Assembly (NCBI GenBank): GCA_011773985.1
Contig: WVWN01000053.1
Span: 98,478-162,477, forward strand
Direction: 5' to 3'
DNA: 64,000 nt
Source: Candidatus Zixiibacteriota bacterium
GTDB taxonomy: Bacteria > RBG-13-66-14 > B26-G2 > WVWN01
The notes beneath the pieces are model-generated. The model saw nothing but the letters and a program-made list of their open reading frames with translations, ran no database searches and was not told the DNA's origin. The stretch's first letter is position 1, and every line of letters begins with the position of its first letter. The position numbers and the translations under genes are program-made. This document shows positions 48,015-57,768 of the stretch, piece after piece.

Positions 48015-49547
48015 CTAAGCTCCCGGCCGGCCCTCGGCCCGGGCCGCGCGCGCCCCGCCGGAACGGAGGCCAAGTTCCGCGATCAATCTGTCTGTCGTCT
48101 CGCGGTCGTTGTAGGGGAACTCGCGGCCCTTGACGCGTAGCTTGTCCTCGTGGCCCTTCCCCATCACCGCAACGACGGTCCGCTCCCCGGGAGCCGCGGA
48201 CGATAGTGCGAATCGGACGGCCTCCCCCCGGTCCAGGATTATCCGGAAATCTTCCGGCTCGGAAGCCCCCTCCGCGATCAGGCCCGCCGCTACGTCGCGC
48301 GCGATCGCCTCCTCGTCCTCGTAGTACGGGTCCTCGTTCGTGATCACGACGTAGTCGCCGTAGCGCCAGGCCAAGGCCCCCATCTTCGGCCTCTTTTCGA
48401 CGTCGCGGTTGCCCGAACATCCGAACACGACGACGAAGCGGTCCGCGGGAAGGCGGCGTATCTCAACCATGGCCCGGTCCATGCTGTCCGGGGAGTGGGC
48501 GTAGTCTATGACCACCGTCAGCTCGTCGTTTACCTCAATTAACTCCAAGCGGCCGGGGGGCTCGTCCGTCTCTGCTATCCCCTCTCGCGCGGCCTCGACG
48601 GGTACGCCCAACTCGCGCCCCGCCGCGAAAGCGGCCGCGCAATTCGGGACGTCGAACGACCCCCTCAAGGGCGAAACGAGCTCCACGCGCGAACCGTCGG
48701 GGCACGCGACCTTGAAGGAGAGGCCGCCCCACCCGGACGACGCGTCGTAAACGAGATAGTCGCTCGCGCCTTCGCTCGCGCCGTACGTGACCTTACGCCC
48801 CGCAAACGACGCGGCGAGCCTGCGGCCGTAGGGGTCGTCCGCGTTGATTACGGCGGGCGCGCCCTCTCGCAGTTGTTCGAATAACGACGCCTTGGCGCGG
48901 AAATATGAATCCATATCGCCGTGCAAGTCGAGGTGGTCGTGGCTGAGGTTCGTGAAGACGGCCGCGGCCAAAGGTATCCCCGCGACGCGGGACAGCGCCA
49001 GGCCGTGGGAGGAGGCCTCGACGACGGCGACGTCGGCGCCGGCGTCCGCGGCCTCGCGCAAGAACGCCTGTACCTCCGGCGCCTCTCCCGTCGTAAGGCG
49101 AGCGCGGCGCTCGAGGCCGGCGACGACGTTCTTCACCGTACACGCGAGCGCGGTCTTCGCCCCCGCGGCGCGAAATATACTCTCGAGGAGGAAGGATACG
49201 GTCGTCTTGCCGTTCGTGCCCGTCACGCCCACTACGGCCAGCTCTTCGGCCGGGTGGCGGTAGAAGGCTGCGGCCGCGGCAGCGAGCGCGCGCCGCGCGT
49301 CGTCGACCACGATTTGGGGCACCGGCCCGGCCCGCGGCGAAACCTCCTCGACGACCACGGCGGCGGCCCCGCGAGCCAACGCGTCCGCGAGGTAATCGTG
49401 GCCGTCGAGCCGAAGCCCCCTTATGGCCACGAACATGCTGCCGGGCTTGACTTGCCGCGAATCGTACGTAACGGCGGAAATTTCCGGGTCGGCGTCGCCT
49501 TTTACCCCCCGATGGGGGAGCTCCGCCAGTATATCTTTTAGCTTCAA
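48015..49547 (-). CDS. murE: UDP-N-acetylmuramyl tripeptide synthase MurE
   Basis: VTGTNGKTTVSFLLESIF; VVIDYAHSPDSMDRAM; GCSGNRDVEKRPKMGALA. Confidence 0.96.
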   Translation of the reverse strand: MKLKDILAELPHRGVKGDADPEISAVTYDSRQVKPGSMFVAIRGLRLDGHDYLADALARGAAAVVVEEVSPRAGPVPQIVVDDARRALAAAAAAFYRHPAEELAVVGVTGTNGKTTVSFLLESIFRAAGAKTALACTVKNVVAGLERRARLTTGEAPEVQAFLREAADAGADVAVVEASSHGLALSRVAGIPLAAAVFTNLSHDHLDLHGDMDSYFRAKASLFEQLREGAPAVINADDPYGRRLAASFAGRKVTYGASEGASDYLVYDASSGWGGLSFKVACPDGSRVELVSPLRGSFDVPNCAAAFAAGRELGVPVEAAREGIAETDEPPGRLELIEVNDELTVVIDYAHSPDSMDRAMVEIRRLPADRFVVVFGCSGNRDVEKRPKMGALAWRYGDYVVITNEDPYYEDEEAIARDVAAGLIAEGASEPEDFRIILDRGEAVRFALSSAAPGERTVVAVMGKGHEDKLRVKGREFPYNDRETTDRLIAELGLRSGGARAARAEGRPGA

Positions 49548-49575
49548 GAAATTTTTATGAGTTGGCGATTAGGCC

Positions 49576-49604
49576 TTGACTTATAGTAAATTATACGCTA
49601 TCTT
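49576..49604 (+). promoter_or_regulatory. Sigma70-type promoter of the XRE-STAND gene
   Basis: TTGACT - 17 nt - TATCTT. Confidence 0.55.
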
Positions 49605-49619
49605 ACTATTAGTAAGATA
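49599..49619. promoter_or_regulatory. 21-bp perfect palindrome, candidate operator
   Basis: TATCTTACTA-T-TAGTAAGATA: 10-bp arms, 1-bp centre, overlaps predicted -10. Confidence 0.7.
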
Positions 49620-49748
49620 TCTTCCCTCCAAGTAAGGAATCGGAGATTTTTGATAATAATAATTTAACTTAAATCCTATCACAATAGGGCAATATAATCA
49701 ACTATTAATTAAACCTTTATATTTACCTCGATTACGCAACGACGCGCG

Positions 49749-51959
49749 ATGGAAGGAAGAAATATAACTTTCGGCAAGGTCCTCCGCGAGAAGCGCATAG
49801 GCCGCGGCTTTACGCAGAAAGAGCTTGCGGAGCTGGCGAGCGTCGACGACTCGTACATATCGCAGCTCGAGCGCGACTATAAGTTCCCCTCCGCACGCAC
49901 GATAGAGGGTTTGGCGCGCGCCCTGGGCGTCGAGGTCGCGGATTTGTTGGCGATGTACTTCCCGCCCTCGGAAACGAAGGGGGCGGCAGCATTTGCCGGC
50001 CGGGAAAATGAGGTCGCCGCTTTCGAGAGTTGTCTGAGCGGGCGCGAAGGTTTGATGGTCATCGCCGGCCGGCCCGGGCTGGGAAAGACGGCCCTCCTCA
50101 ACGAGCGTTTTATCCCGGCGTGCCGCGACGAGCGAGTGCCATATATTTATTTCGACTGTAGGCGGCTAACGTCGTACCGCGGCTTCTTGAAGGACCTCCG
50201 CGACACGTTCGCGTCGCGCAAGGGCGGGTACCGCGCCTTCGACGAGATATACGAGCAGTGTGAATCGATAGAAAGGCGGCTACGGGGACGGTTTAAGGAC
50301 CCCTTCAGCTTGCAGGTTACGGCGGGCGTGGCCGAGGCCGGGGCCGGCGGCGAGGGAGAGCTGACGTACGCCGAGAAGTATATATACCGTGAGGCGGAGC
50401 GGCTGCTGACGGAGGAGTTCCTGGCCGGTTGGCGCGCGTCGCTGGCGAAGGACGCCGCCAAAGCGGTCATCTTCTTGGACGATTTTCACGACGTGGGCGC
50501 CACCGTCGGTTATTGGGTTTGGCAGTTCATCGAACGGCTCAACGAGGCCGGCGTTTTGGGGCGGAAGGTATTGGTAGTTATGACGGTCAGGCCGCCGCGG
50601 CCGCCGGCGGTACGGGAAGGGTTAGAAAACGTTCTCGCCCTCGAGTTGAAGCCGTTCACGCCGGCCGAGGTGGAGGAATACGTCCAGACCCGGGGCCTGA
50701 AGCTGGCGGATGCCGACTGGGAGTTGGTCTCGTCGCTCGCGGGGGACGTCCGCGCGCTGGCGCTTTGGGTAGACTATTTCAAGGCGGCCGCGGACTACGC
50801 GGAAAACCGTTTGGGCCTGGCGGAGGACGCGCTGCGCCGCCTGGACGAGGAGCTGTCGCCCCACGCGACCGAAGGGACGCTTAAGAACGGCGCGCTGCTG
50901 CAGATGAAGGCCCGCCGCTTCCTGGGCCACCTCACGAGGTTGCAGGGGCGCTTGGCCGAAGCGGCCGATTACTACGGGTCCGCCGCGGCGCTCGCGGAGG
51001 GTTTGACGGAGGGCCGGCCCGCGGACCTGGGTTATTTATATTTGGACCTGGGCCACGTGTGCCGCCACCGCGGCCAGTGGGACGAGGCCATAGTTTACTA
51101 TACCTCCGCCTGCGAGCGCTTCGTCGCCGCGGGCGAGGCCATAGGCCAGGGCGTGGCGCATGCCAGCCTGGGCACGGCCTTCAGGCTCAAACGCAAGTTC
51201 CCGCGCGCCAAACAGGAATACCGGCAGGCCGCGACGGTGTTAAACGAGCTCAAGGGCCGAACCGACGCCGGCCGGGAGGCGAGGCGGTGGCTTGCCAGCA
51301 CGCTGTCGAACTACGCCATCGCGCTACGCCTCGAGGCCGAGGAGTTGATGCGCCCGGGCGAGGAGGCCGCGGCGCGGAGGTCGCTCGAGCGCGCGAAGGC
51401 GACGTGCCAGGAAGCCATAACGGTGAGCGACGACGCGGCCGAGACTGCAGTCGCCGAAAACCGCTACGGCCTATGCCTTTTTACGGAGAGCCGTTGGCGG
51501 CACGACGAGGGGGCGGCGGCGGAGGCCGCGGACCTGCTGGCGGAGGCTACAAGGCGCCATAAGCGGGCGCTGGCCATCTTCGAGGACCTCGGCGACCAGT
51601 ATCGCGTGGCGCAGGTATGGGCCGACCTGGGCGTCGCCGCGGCCCAACAGGGCCTGGTTCACGACGCCATCATCAACCTCAAAAATAGCGTCGCCATATT
51701 CCAGCAGATGGGCAGCCAATATCACCGCGCGAAAGTTCTGGTGGAGCTGGGTTTACTGTCCGAGGGCGGCGAGCAGCTCTCCTATTTCGCGGAGGCGCTG
51801 GCGGCGGCTCGCAACCACAACGACGAGTCGCTCGCCGAGATAGCCGCGGCGGTGAAGGGGGCGCTCGAGGCCGGCGACGCGCGCGCCGCCCGGCAATTCA
51901 TCGACGAGCAAACGGCCGCCGACGCCAAACTCAAGCCCTTTTTCGAGGTAGCGAGCTAG
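49749..51959 (+). CDS. XRE-type HTH + P-loop (STAND-like) ATPase + TPR regulator
   Basis: LREKRIGRGFTQKELAELASVDDSYISQLERDYKFPSARTIEGLARALGV; Walker A GRPGLGKTA; VIFLDDFHD; C-terminal TPRs. Confidence 0.9.
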   Translation: MEGRNITFGKVLREKRIGRGFTQKELAELASVDDSYISQLERDYKFPSARTIEGLARALGVEVADLLAMYFPPSETKGAAAFAGRENEVAAFESCLSGREGLMVIAGRPGLGKTALLNERFIPACRDERVPYIYFDCRRLTSYRGFLKDLRDTFASRKGGYRAFDEIYEQCESIERRLRGRFKDPFSLQVTAGVAEAGAGGEGELTYAEKYIYREAERLLTEEFLAGWRASLAKDAAKAVIFLDDFHDVGATVGYWVWQFIERLNEAGVLGRKVLVVMTVRPPRPPAVREGLENVLALELKPFTPAEVEEYVQTRGLKLADADWELVSSLAGDVRALALWVDYFKAAADYAENRLGLAEDALRRLDEELSPHATEGTLKNGALLQMKARRFLGHLTRLQGRLAEAADYYGSAAALAEGLTEGRPADLGYLYLDLGHVCRHRGQWDEAIVYYTSACERFVAAGEAIGQGVAHASLGTAFRLKRKFPRAKQEYRQAATVLNELKGRTDAGREARRWLASTLSNYAIALRLEAEELMRPGEEAAARRSLERAKATCQEAITVSDDAAETAVAENRYGLCLFTESRWRHDEGAAAEAADLLAEATRRHKRALAIFEDLGDQYRVAQVWADLGVAAAQQGLVHDAIINLKNSVAIFQQMGSQYHRAKVLVELGLLSEGGEQLSYFAEALAAARNHNDESLAEIAAAVKGALEAGDARAARQFIDEQTAADAKLKPFFEVAS

Positions 51960-51996
51960 GGGCGTCGCGGCGCGCTAAGCAGAGAGCGAGGACCAT

Positions 51997-53832
51997 ATGT
52001 GTGGCATAGTGGGATACGTGGGCCGGAGGACGGCGGCGCCGATGCTGGTCGACCGCCTCGACGACCTCTCGTACCGCGGGTACGATTCCGCCGGCATCGC
52101 GGTCGCGAACGACGGCGTAGTCGTCGTACAGAAGCTCCCCGGTAAGATTGAGAACTTGCGGGCCGCCCTCGCCGGCAACGAGCCGCCCGGCACCATCGGC
52201 ATCGGCCACACGCGCTGGGCCACGCACGGCCCGCCCACGCAGGTCAACGCCCATCCCCACGCCGACTGCACCGGCCGGCTGTTCGTCGTGCAGAACGGCA
52301 TAATCGAAAACTTCCCGGGGCTCAAGCGGGAGCTTTTGGAGCGGGGCCACGAGTTTCGCTCGCAGACCGATACGGAGGTCGTCGTCCATTTATTGGAGGA
52401 GTATTACGACGGCGACCTGATGGCCGCGGTGAAGAAGACCGCGGCCCGCCTCCAGGGGTCCTTCGCGCTGGCTTTCCTGGCCGCAGACGAAGGCCGCCTC
52501 GTCGCCGTCCGGTACCACGCGCCGCTCATCGTGGGCGTGGGGGGCGGCGAGAACGTCTTAGCCTCAGACATCACCGCGGTCCTCCAGGACACCAATAAGG
52601 TGTACGTCCTCGAAAACGGCGACGTAGTATCGGTTGAAGCCAACCGCATCGACGTCGATACGTTTCTGCCCGAGCGCGCCAAGAAGCCGGGCGAACGCCA
52701 GCTCACTATTGTAGATTGGCGGGCGGAGGACGTGTCCAAGAACGAGTACCCCCACTACATGCTCAAAGAGATTTACGAGCAGCCGCGCGCGGTCGAGAGA
52801 ACGCTGCAGGGCCGTATCAAGGACGGCGACCTCGTCTTGCGCGAGATGGACCTCACGCCCGAGCAAATCCGGCGCCTCGATTCTTTCCACGTCGTCGCCT
52901 GCGGGACCGCGTACCACGCCGCCCTCTTCGGCAAGTACTTGCTCGAGCGCGTCCTGCGCGTCCCGGTAACGGCCGACATCGCCTCCGAATTCCGCTACCG
53001 CAACCCCATCCTCAGCGCCAAGTCGCTCGTGATATTGATAAGCCAATCCGGCGAGACCGCGGACACCATAGCCTCCATGGAGGAAGCCCACGCCCGCGGC
53101 GCCAAGACGCTGGCCGTCGTCAACGTGCGGGGCAGTACGCTTGCGCGCGAGGCCGACGCCGTGCTCTATACGCGCGCCGGCCCGGAGATCGCCGTCGCCT
53201 CCACCAAGGCCTTCACGGCCCAGCTCACCGCGCTCATCCTTCTGGCTTGCTATCTCGCGGACCAGCGCAAGGTCGATTGGCCGTACGGCCGGGATGAATT
53301 ACTTAAACACTTGTTGGAGCTGCCCGCGAACCTCGAGCGTACGTTGGAGGTTACGGCGCCTACCGCGAAGACGTGGGGCCGGCTCATCGCGGCCGGGCCC
53401 GACTGCTATTTCCTGGGCCGCAACGTCGACGAGCCGCTCGCGCGCGAGGCCGCGCTCAAGCTCAAGGAGATATCGTACGTCCACGCCGAGGCGTACCCGG
53501 CGGGAGAGCTCAAACACGGGACCATCGCCCTCATATCCGAGGGCACGCCGGTCGTCTCGTTTATGACCCAAGAGAGCGTTTGGGATAAAATGATATCGAA
53601 CATCCACGAGGTGCGCGCCCGGGGCGCCCGCACGTTCGCCGTCGTCCGCGAAGGCGGGTACGGCCTGGAGGACCTCGTGGAGGACGTGATTACGCTACCG
53701 GCCGTGCCGGAACTGTTCACGCCGGTGCTGGCCGCGGTCCCGGCGCAACTCATCGCGTACGAGGCGGCGACGGCGCTCGAGCGAGACGTGGACCAACCGC
53801 GCAACCTCGCCAAGAGCGTGACCGTCGAGTAA
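51997..53832 (+). CDS. glmS: Glutamine-fructose-6-phosphate aminotransferase (isomerizing)
   Basis: MCGIVGYVGRRTAAPMLVDRLDDLSYRGYDSAGIAV; two SIS domains; DQPRNLAKSVTVE C-terminus. Confidence 0.98.
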   Translation: MCGIVGYVGRRTAAPMLVDRLDDLSYRGYDSAGIAVANDGVVVVQKLPGKIENLRAALAGNEPPGTIGIGHTRWATHGPPTQVNAHPHADCTGRLFVVQNGIIENFPGLKRELLERGHEFRSQTDTEVVVHLLEEYYDGDLMAAVKKTAARLQGSFALAFLAADEGRLVAVRYHAPLIVGVGGGENVLASDITAVLQDTNKVYVLENGDVVSVEANRIDVDTFLPERAKKPGERQLTIVDWRAEDVSKNEYPHYMLKEIYEQPRAVERTLQGRIKDGDLVLREMDLTPEQIRRLDSFHVVACGTAYHAALFGKYLLERVLRVPVTADIASEFRYRNPILSAKSLVILISQSGETADTIASMEEAHARGAKTLAVVNVRGSTLAREADAVLYTRAGPEIAVASTKAFTAQLTALILLACYLADQRKVDWPYGRDELLKHLLELPANLERTLEVTAPTAKTWGRLIAAGPDCYFLGRNVDEPLAREAALKLKEISYVHAEAYPAGELKHGTIALISEGTPVVSFMTQESVWDKMISNIHEVRARGARTFAVVREGGYGLEDLVEDVITLPAVPELFTPVLAAVPAQLIAYEAATALERDVDQPRNLAKSVTVE

Positions 53833-53857
53833 GCGCCGCCCGAAGAGGTGAAGATAG

Positions 53858-54991
53858 ATGGCGTTATCTCTCAGTAAACTCCGACTCGTGGCCGTCGGCG
53901 GCGGCACGGGTTTGGCCACGCTGCTGCGGGGCATCAAAGGGTACGTGCGGCGGCACGACGAGGACGAGGAGGCCCCGCTCGACCTCTCGAGCTTCACGGC
54001 GATAGTTACCGTCTCCGACGACGCCGGCGCCACCGGCAAATTGATAGACGAGTTCGGCATCCTGCCGCCGGGCGACATCCGCGCCTGCCTCGCGGCGCTG
54101 GCGGACGAGGAGGTGCTGCTGTCGAAGCTCTTCCTGCACAAGTTCGTGGGCGGCGGCGCCTTCGGCGGCCAATCGTTCGGCAACCTCTTCCTCACCGCCC
54201 TCATCCAGATGAACGACGGCGACTACCTGAACGCCATCAAGGACGCGAGCCGCGTCCTCCGCGCTGAGGGAACCATATTGCCTGCGACGCTCGAGCGCGT
54301 GCGGCTTTGCGCCGAAATCGAGGGCGGCCGCGTGTTGGTGGGCGAGGACGAGTTGAACCGCAACGGCGGCCGCATAAGCCGCGTCTACCTCGCGCGCCGC
54401 GAGAACGGCGACGGCCCTCCCGAGGAAGTTGCCTGCGAGCCCATGCCGGGCGCGGTCGAGGCCATACAGGACGCGGACGTCGTGATTTTGGGGCCAGGCG
54501 GCCTGTACACGTCCATCATCCCCAACCTGCTCGTGAAGGGCATATCGGAGAGCATCAAACTGGCCAACTGCCGGACCATATACATCGCCAACGTTATGAC
54601 GCAGCCGGGGAAGACCGACGGTTACTCTCTCTCGGACCACATCCGCGAAATAAAGAAGTACGGCGGCTTCCCCGTCGACTACGTGCTCGTCAACGACCGC
54701 GAGGTCTCGCCCGCAGTCCTCGCGACGTACGAGCAGGAAGGCGCTACGCAGATATTGTTCGACCCAGAGGAATCGGACAAGGTGTCCGCGGTCTCCTTCG
54801 GCGGCGGCCGCGAGCTGTTGGTCGTCGAGGGGAGCATCATTCACACCGCGGACGTCATCGCCGAGGTCGAGGAGCAATCCATCCGGCAAGAGGCCGGCGC
54901 GGGCGACGTGGAGACGAAGACCGTCCTGCGCCACGACCCGGCCAAGTTGACGGCGGCGTTGATCGAAGTCCTGAAGGCCACGCAGAGTTAA
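53858..54991 (+). CDS. yvcK: YvcK/GlmR (CofD-like) family protein
   Basis: LVAVGGGTGLATLLRGIK; TVSDDAGATGKLIDEFGILPPGDIRACLAAL; VILGPGGLYTSIIPNLLVKGI. Confidence 0.95.
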   Translation: MALSLSKLRLVAVGGGTGLATLLRGIKGYVRRHDEDEEAPLDLSSFTAIVTVSDDAGATGKLIDEFGILPPGDIRACLAALADEEVLLSKLFLHKFVGGGAFGGQSFGNLFLTALIQMNDGDYLNAIKDASRVLRAEGTILPATLERVRLCAEIEGGRVLVGEDELNRNGGRISRVYLARRENGDGPPEEVACEPMPGAVEAIQDADVVILGPGGLYTSIIPNLLVKGISESIKLANCRTIYIANVMTQPGKTDGYSLSDHIREIKKYGGFPVDYVLVNDREVSPAVLATYEQEGATQILFDPEESDKVSAVSFGGGRELLVVEGSIIHTADVIAEVEEQSIRQEAGAGDVETKTVLRHDPAKLTAALIEVLKATQS

Positions 54992-55011
54992 AAGGCCAAA
55001 GGCGAGAGGGG

Positions 55012-55707
55012 ATGAGCGAAGAGATAAAAACGGCGGCGCTTTTCGACCTCGACGCCACGGCCTACGGCGACTTCCTCGCCCGGCTCGAGTGGCCTTGGGA
55101 TATCCTCAAAGAGCTCGAGGCCCTGGCGCGCGCACTTTTGCGGGGCGTCCGCGACGGCGAGGTAATGTCGGGGGCTTATGTCTTGGGTGACGACGTCGAC
55201 ATAGGCCCGGGCACGGTGGTGGAGCCGGGCGCCGTCATAAAGGGCCCAACGGTCATCGGCGTCGACTGCGAGATTAGGGCCGGCGCGTACATCCGCGGCA
55301 ACGCCGTCGTCGCGGACCGCTGCGTAGTCGGCAACTCGAGCGAGGTCAAGAACGCGCTGATGTTGGAGGGCTCGCACGCGCCGCACTTCAACTACGTCGG
55401 CGACAGCGTCCTGGGCCTCCGCGCCAACCTCGGCGCGGGCGTCAAGCTCTCCAACTGGAAGGTCGCGGCGAATAAAAAGATAAAGTTGGCCGTCGGCGGC
55501 CGCGTCATAGATACGGGCCTTGACAAGTTCGGCGCCGTCCTCGGCGACGACGTCGAGGTAGGATGTAACTCCGTAACGAACCCGGGGACCGTCGTCGGCC
55601 CGCGCACCATAATCTACGCCAACTGCAACGTTCGCGGTTTCGTCCCCGCCGACTCGGTGGTGAAGTTGCGCCAGCGGCAAGAGGTCGTCGCGCGGCGGCG
55701 AGTTTAA
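55012..55707 (+). CDS. GlmU-like left-handed beta-helix protein lacking the uridylyltransferase domain
   Basis: Hexapeptide repeats IGPGTVVEPGAVIKGPTVIGVDCEIRAGAYIRGNAVVADRCVVGNSSEVKNALM. Confidence 0.85.
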   Translation: MSEEIKTAALFDLDATAYGDFLARLEWPWDILKELEALARALLRGVRDGEVMSGAYVLGDDVDIGPGTVVEPGAVIKGPTVIGVDCEIRAGAYIRGNAVVADRCVVGNSSEVKNALMLEGSHAPHFNYVGDSVLGLRANLGAGVKLSNWKVAANKKIKLAVGGRVIDTGLDKFGAVLGDDVEVGCNSVTNPGTVVGPRTIIYANCNVRGFVPADSVVKLRQRQEVVARRRV

Positions 55708-55768
55708 AATTTTATACTCGTGGCTAGAGTAAAGGCCGCGGCTGAGCCGCAGCCGAAGGTTATCCGCT

Positions 55769-57724
55769 ATGGACCGCCTCCAGGGAACCGACGGCATAAG
55801 GCGCGACGTTCGCCGGCAGGACGACCCGTCGCTCGCGGGCCTTTCGCCGTGGGACGCGTTCGTCGAGCGCGGCGTCATCACGGACGCTTTCCTCGAGGGG
55901 TACGCGTACGCCTTCGCGCGCTCGTGGCTCGAGGAGTGGCCGTCGTCGCGGGAAATAGTCGTCGGCTGGGACCCGCGCGACCCGTCGGGCGCGTTTACGG
56001 GGGCGGTAGTTCGCGGGTTGAGGAAGGGGGGCGCCACGGCCGCCGTGATGGGCATAACGCCGACGCCGGCGGTGCCGACGTACATGGCGTATCGCGGCGC
56101 CGCCGCGGGCCTGATGGTCACCGCCTCCCACAATCCCGCGGCTCAGAACGGCGTTAAAATATTCCTCGCGCCCGCGGGTCTAAAATTATTGCCGGCGGAC
56201 GACCGGCGTTTGACCGCGGCGGTCGCTGCGCTGGACTGGGAGGAAGTCGCCGGCGCCGAAACGAGCGGCGAAAAAGTCAACGCCGCGCGCGAATGGCCGG
56301 AAGTCTTCGCGGGCTTTCACCTCGCCGAGTGCAACTCCTGGCTCAGGGCCGGCGAAAAGCCGCTGGCGGATTTCGTCCTCGTCGTGGACCCGGCGCGGGG
56401 GTCGTACTCCGGCTACGCGGCGGCGGTCCTGCGGGCTTACGGCGCCGACGTCGTCGAGGTAAACGCGGACGAGGGCGACGGCCGCGTCAACTGGCGCTCG
56501 GGCGTCGCGGACCTGGAGGGCGTCGCGTCGATATCGTTCGCCGACGTCTCGAGCGGGGGCCGGCTCGGCGAATATCCGGCGCTGGCGGCGCTGGAAAGAC
56601 TCGAGGCCGCGGACGACGCGGCTCTGACGACGGGCGAATCGCTCTTGGCCGCAGTCATCTTCGACGCCGACGGCGACCGCTTCTTCCTGGCCCTTTACGA
56701 TCCTATCGGCGCCGAGTTAATCGTGTTGGGCGGCGACGAGGTGGCGATATTGCAGGCTACGGAGCTCGCGCGGCGCCTGGGGGGCGCTGACGGACGCGCT
56801 TTCATAAACACCGTCGAGAGCGACCTGGCCGTGGCCGGGGCCGCGTCGTCGCTCGGGTTCAAACCCTTCCAGAAACCGGTCGGCGACAAATGGATATTGA
56901 CCGAGGCGTGGCGCCTGGCGGCTGGCGTGGAAGGAGACCCCGGGGACGGCGCCTCATTTTCGGCTCAGCTCGAGCCCCGGTTTGCCGGGGCCGGCGAGCT
57001 CCCGCACGCGCGGGAAATACGCTACGGCGTCGGCTGCGAGGAGACGGGCCACGCCATCACCTTCGGCGAACTGGCGCGGGCTGACGGTTCGGTCGTACCG
57101 TTCGCCGCTGGCAACGGCCTGAAGTCGGCGTTGAACACGCTGGCCGCGGTCGCGACGCTAAGGAAAGAACTTACCCCCGACGAACTGTACGCTCGGCTGA
57201 GGGCGCCGTTCGAGCAGGGTCACAAGGGAAATAATTACGTCTTCTTTACGGACAAGAAGAATTTGCTCAAAGGCGCCGGGGTATACAATTTTATGGAAAA
57301 AGAGCTCAAAGGCGTCTTTAAGAAATACGCGCCGTCTTTGGCGACGAAAAAGCTTGCCTTTCCGGAGGAGCCGGATTTATTGTACCGGACCGGTTACGAC
57401 GGCGGCCGCCAGGTCTTGGCCGTATTCTGCCGGAATTCCGGGACCGAGGACAAGAGCGCGCTCTACATACGGGCCGCGAAGCCGTGGGCGGAGGTCGCCG
57501 GGGCGCTGGAAGAGGAACTTTACCCGAAATTTTACGCCGCGTTAAAGGACACCGAGGATGCGAGGAGCAGGGCGGAGCTCGCCTGGCTCGCGGGCGGCGC
57601 GCGGCCCGGGGACGAGGCGCTGCGTTGGGTCGCGGAGGGGCTCGAGCGGGTGATGAGGCCGGGGGGCCGTACGGCCCGCGGCGACGCGGTCCTCGCCGAA
57701 TTGCGTCGGGCGAAAAAGTTTTGA
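55769..57724 (+). CDS. Phosphomannomutase/phosphoglucomutase family protein
   Basis: VTASHNPAAQNGVKIF; DADGDRFFLALYD; RNSGTEDKSALYIR. Confidence 0.93.
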   Translation: MDRLQGTDGIRRDVRRQDDPSLAGLSPWDAFVERGVITDAFLEGYAYAFARSWLEEWPSSREIVVGWDPRDPSGAFTGAVVRGLRKGGATAAVMGITPTPAVPTYMAYRGAAAGLMVTASHNPAAQNGVKIFLAPAGLKLLPADDRRLTAAVAALDWEEVAGAETSGEKVNAAREWPEVFAGFHLAECNSWLRAGEKPLADFVLVVDPARGSYSGYAAAVLRAYGADVVEVNADEGDGRVNWRSGVADLEGVASISFADVSSGGRLGEYPALAALERLEAADDAALTTGESLLAAVIFDADGDRFFLALYDPIGAELIVLGGDEVAILQATELARRLGGADGRAFINTVESDLAVAGAASSLGFKPFQKPVGDKWILTEAWRLAAGVEGDPGDGASFSAQLEPRFAGAGELPHAREIRYGVGCEETGHAITFGELARADGSVVPFAAGNGLKSALNTLAAVATLRKELTPDELYARLRAPFEQGHKGNNYVFFTDKKNLLKGAGVYNFMEKELKGVFKKYAPSLATKKLAFPEEPDLLYRTGYDGGRQVLAVFCRNSGTEDKSALYIRAAKPWAEVAGALEEELYPKFYAALKDTEDARSRAELAWLAGGARPGDEALRWVAEGLERVMRPGGRTARGDAVLAELRRAKKF

Positions 57725-57768
57725 CGTAGCCGCCAAATGTGGTATAAGATTTACGTCGAGGTGGCAGC

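Noticed and set aside
54988-56133. 381-aa minus ORF
   Set aside because: Antisense to the LbH and phosphohexomutase genes; shadow ORF.
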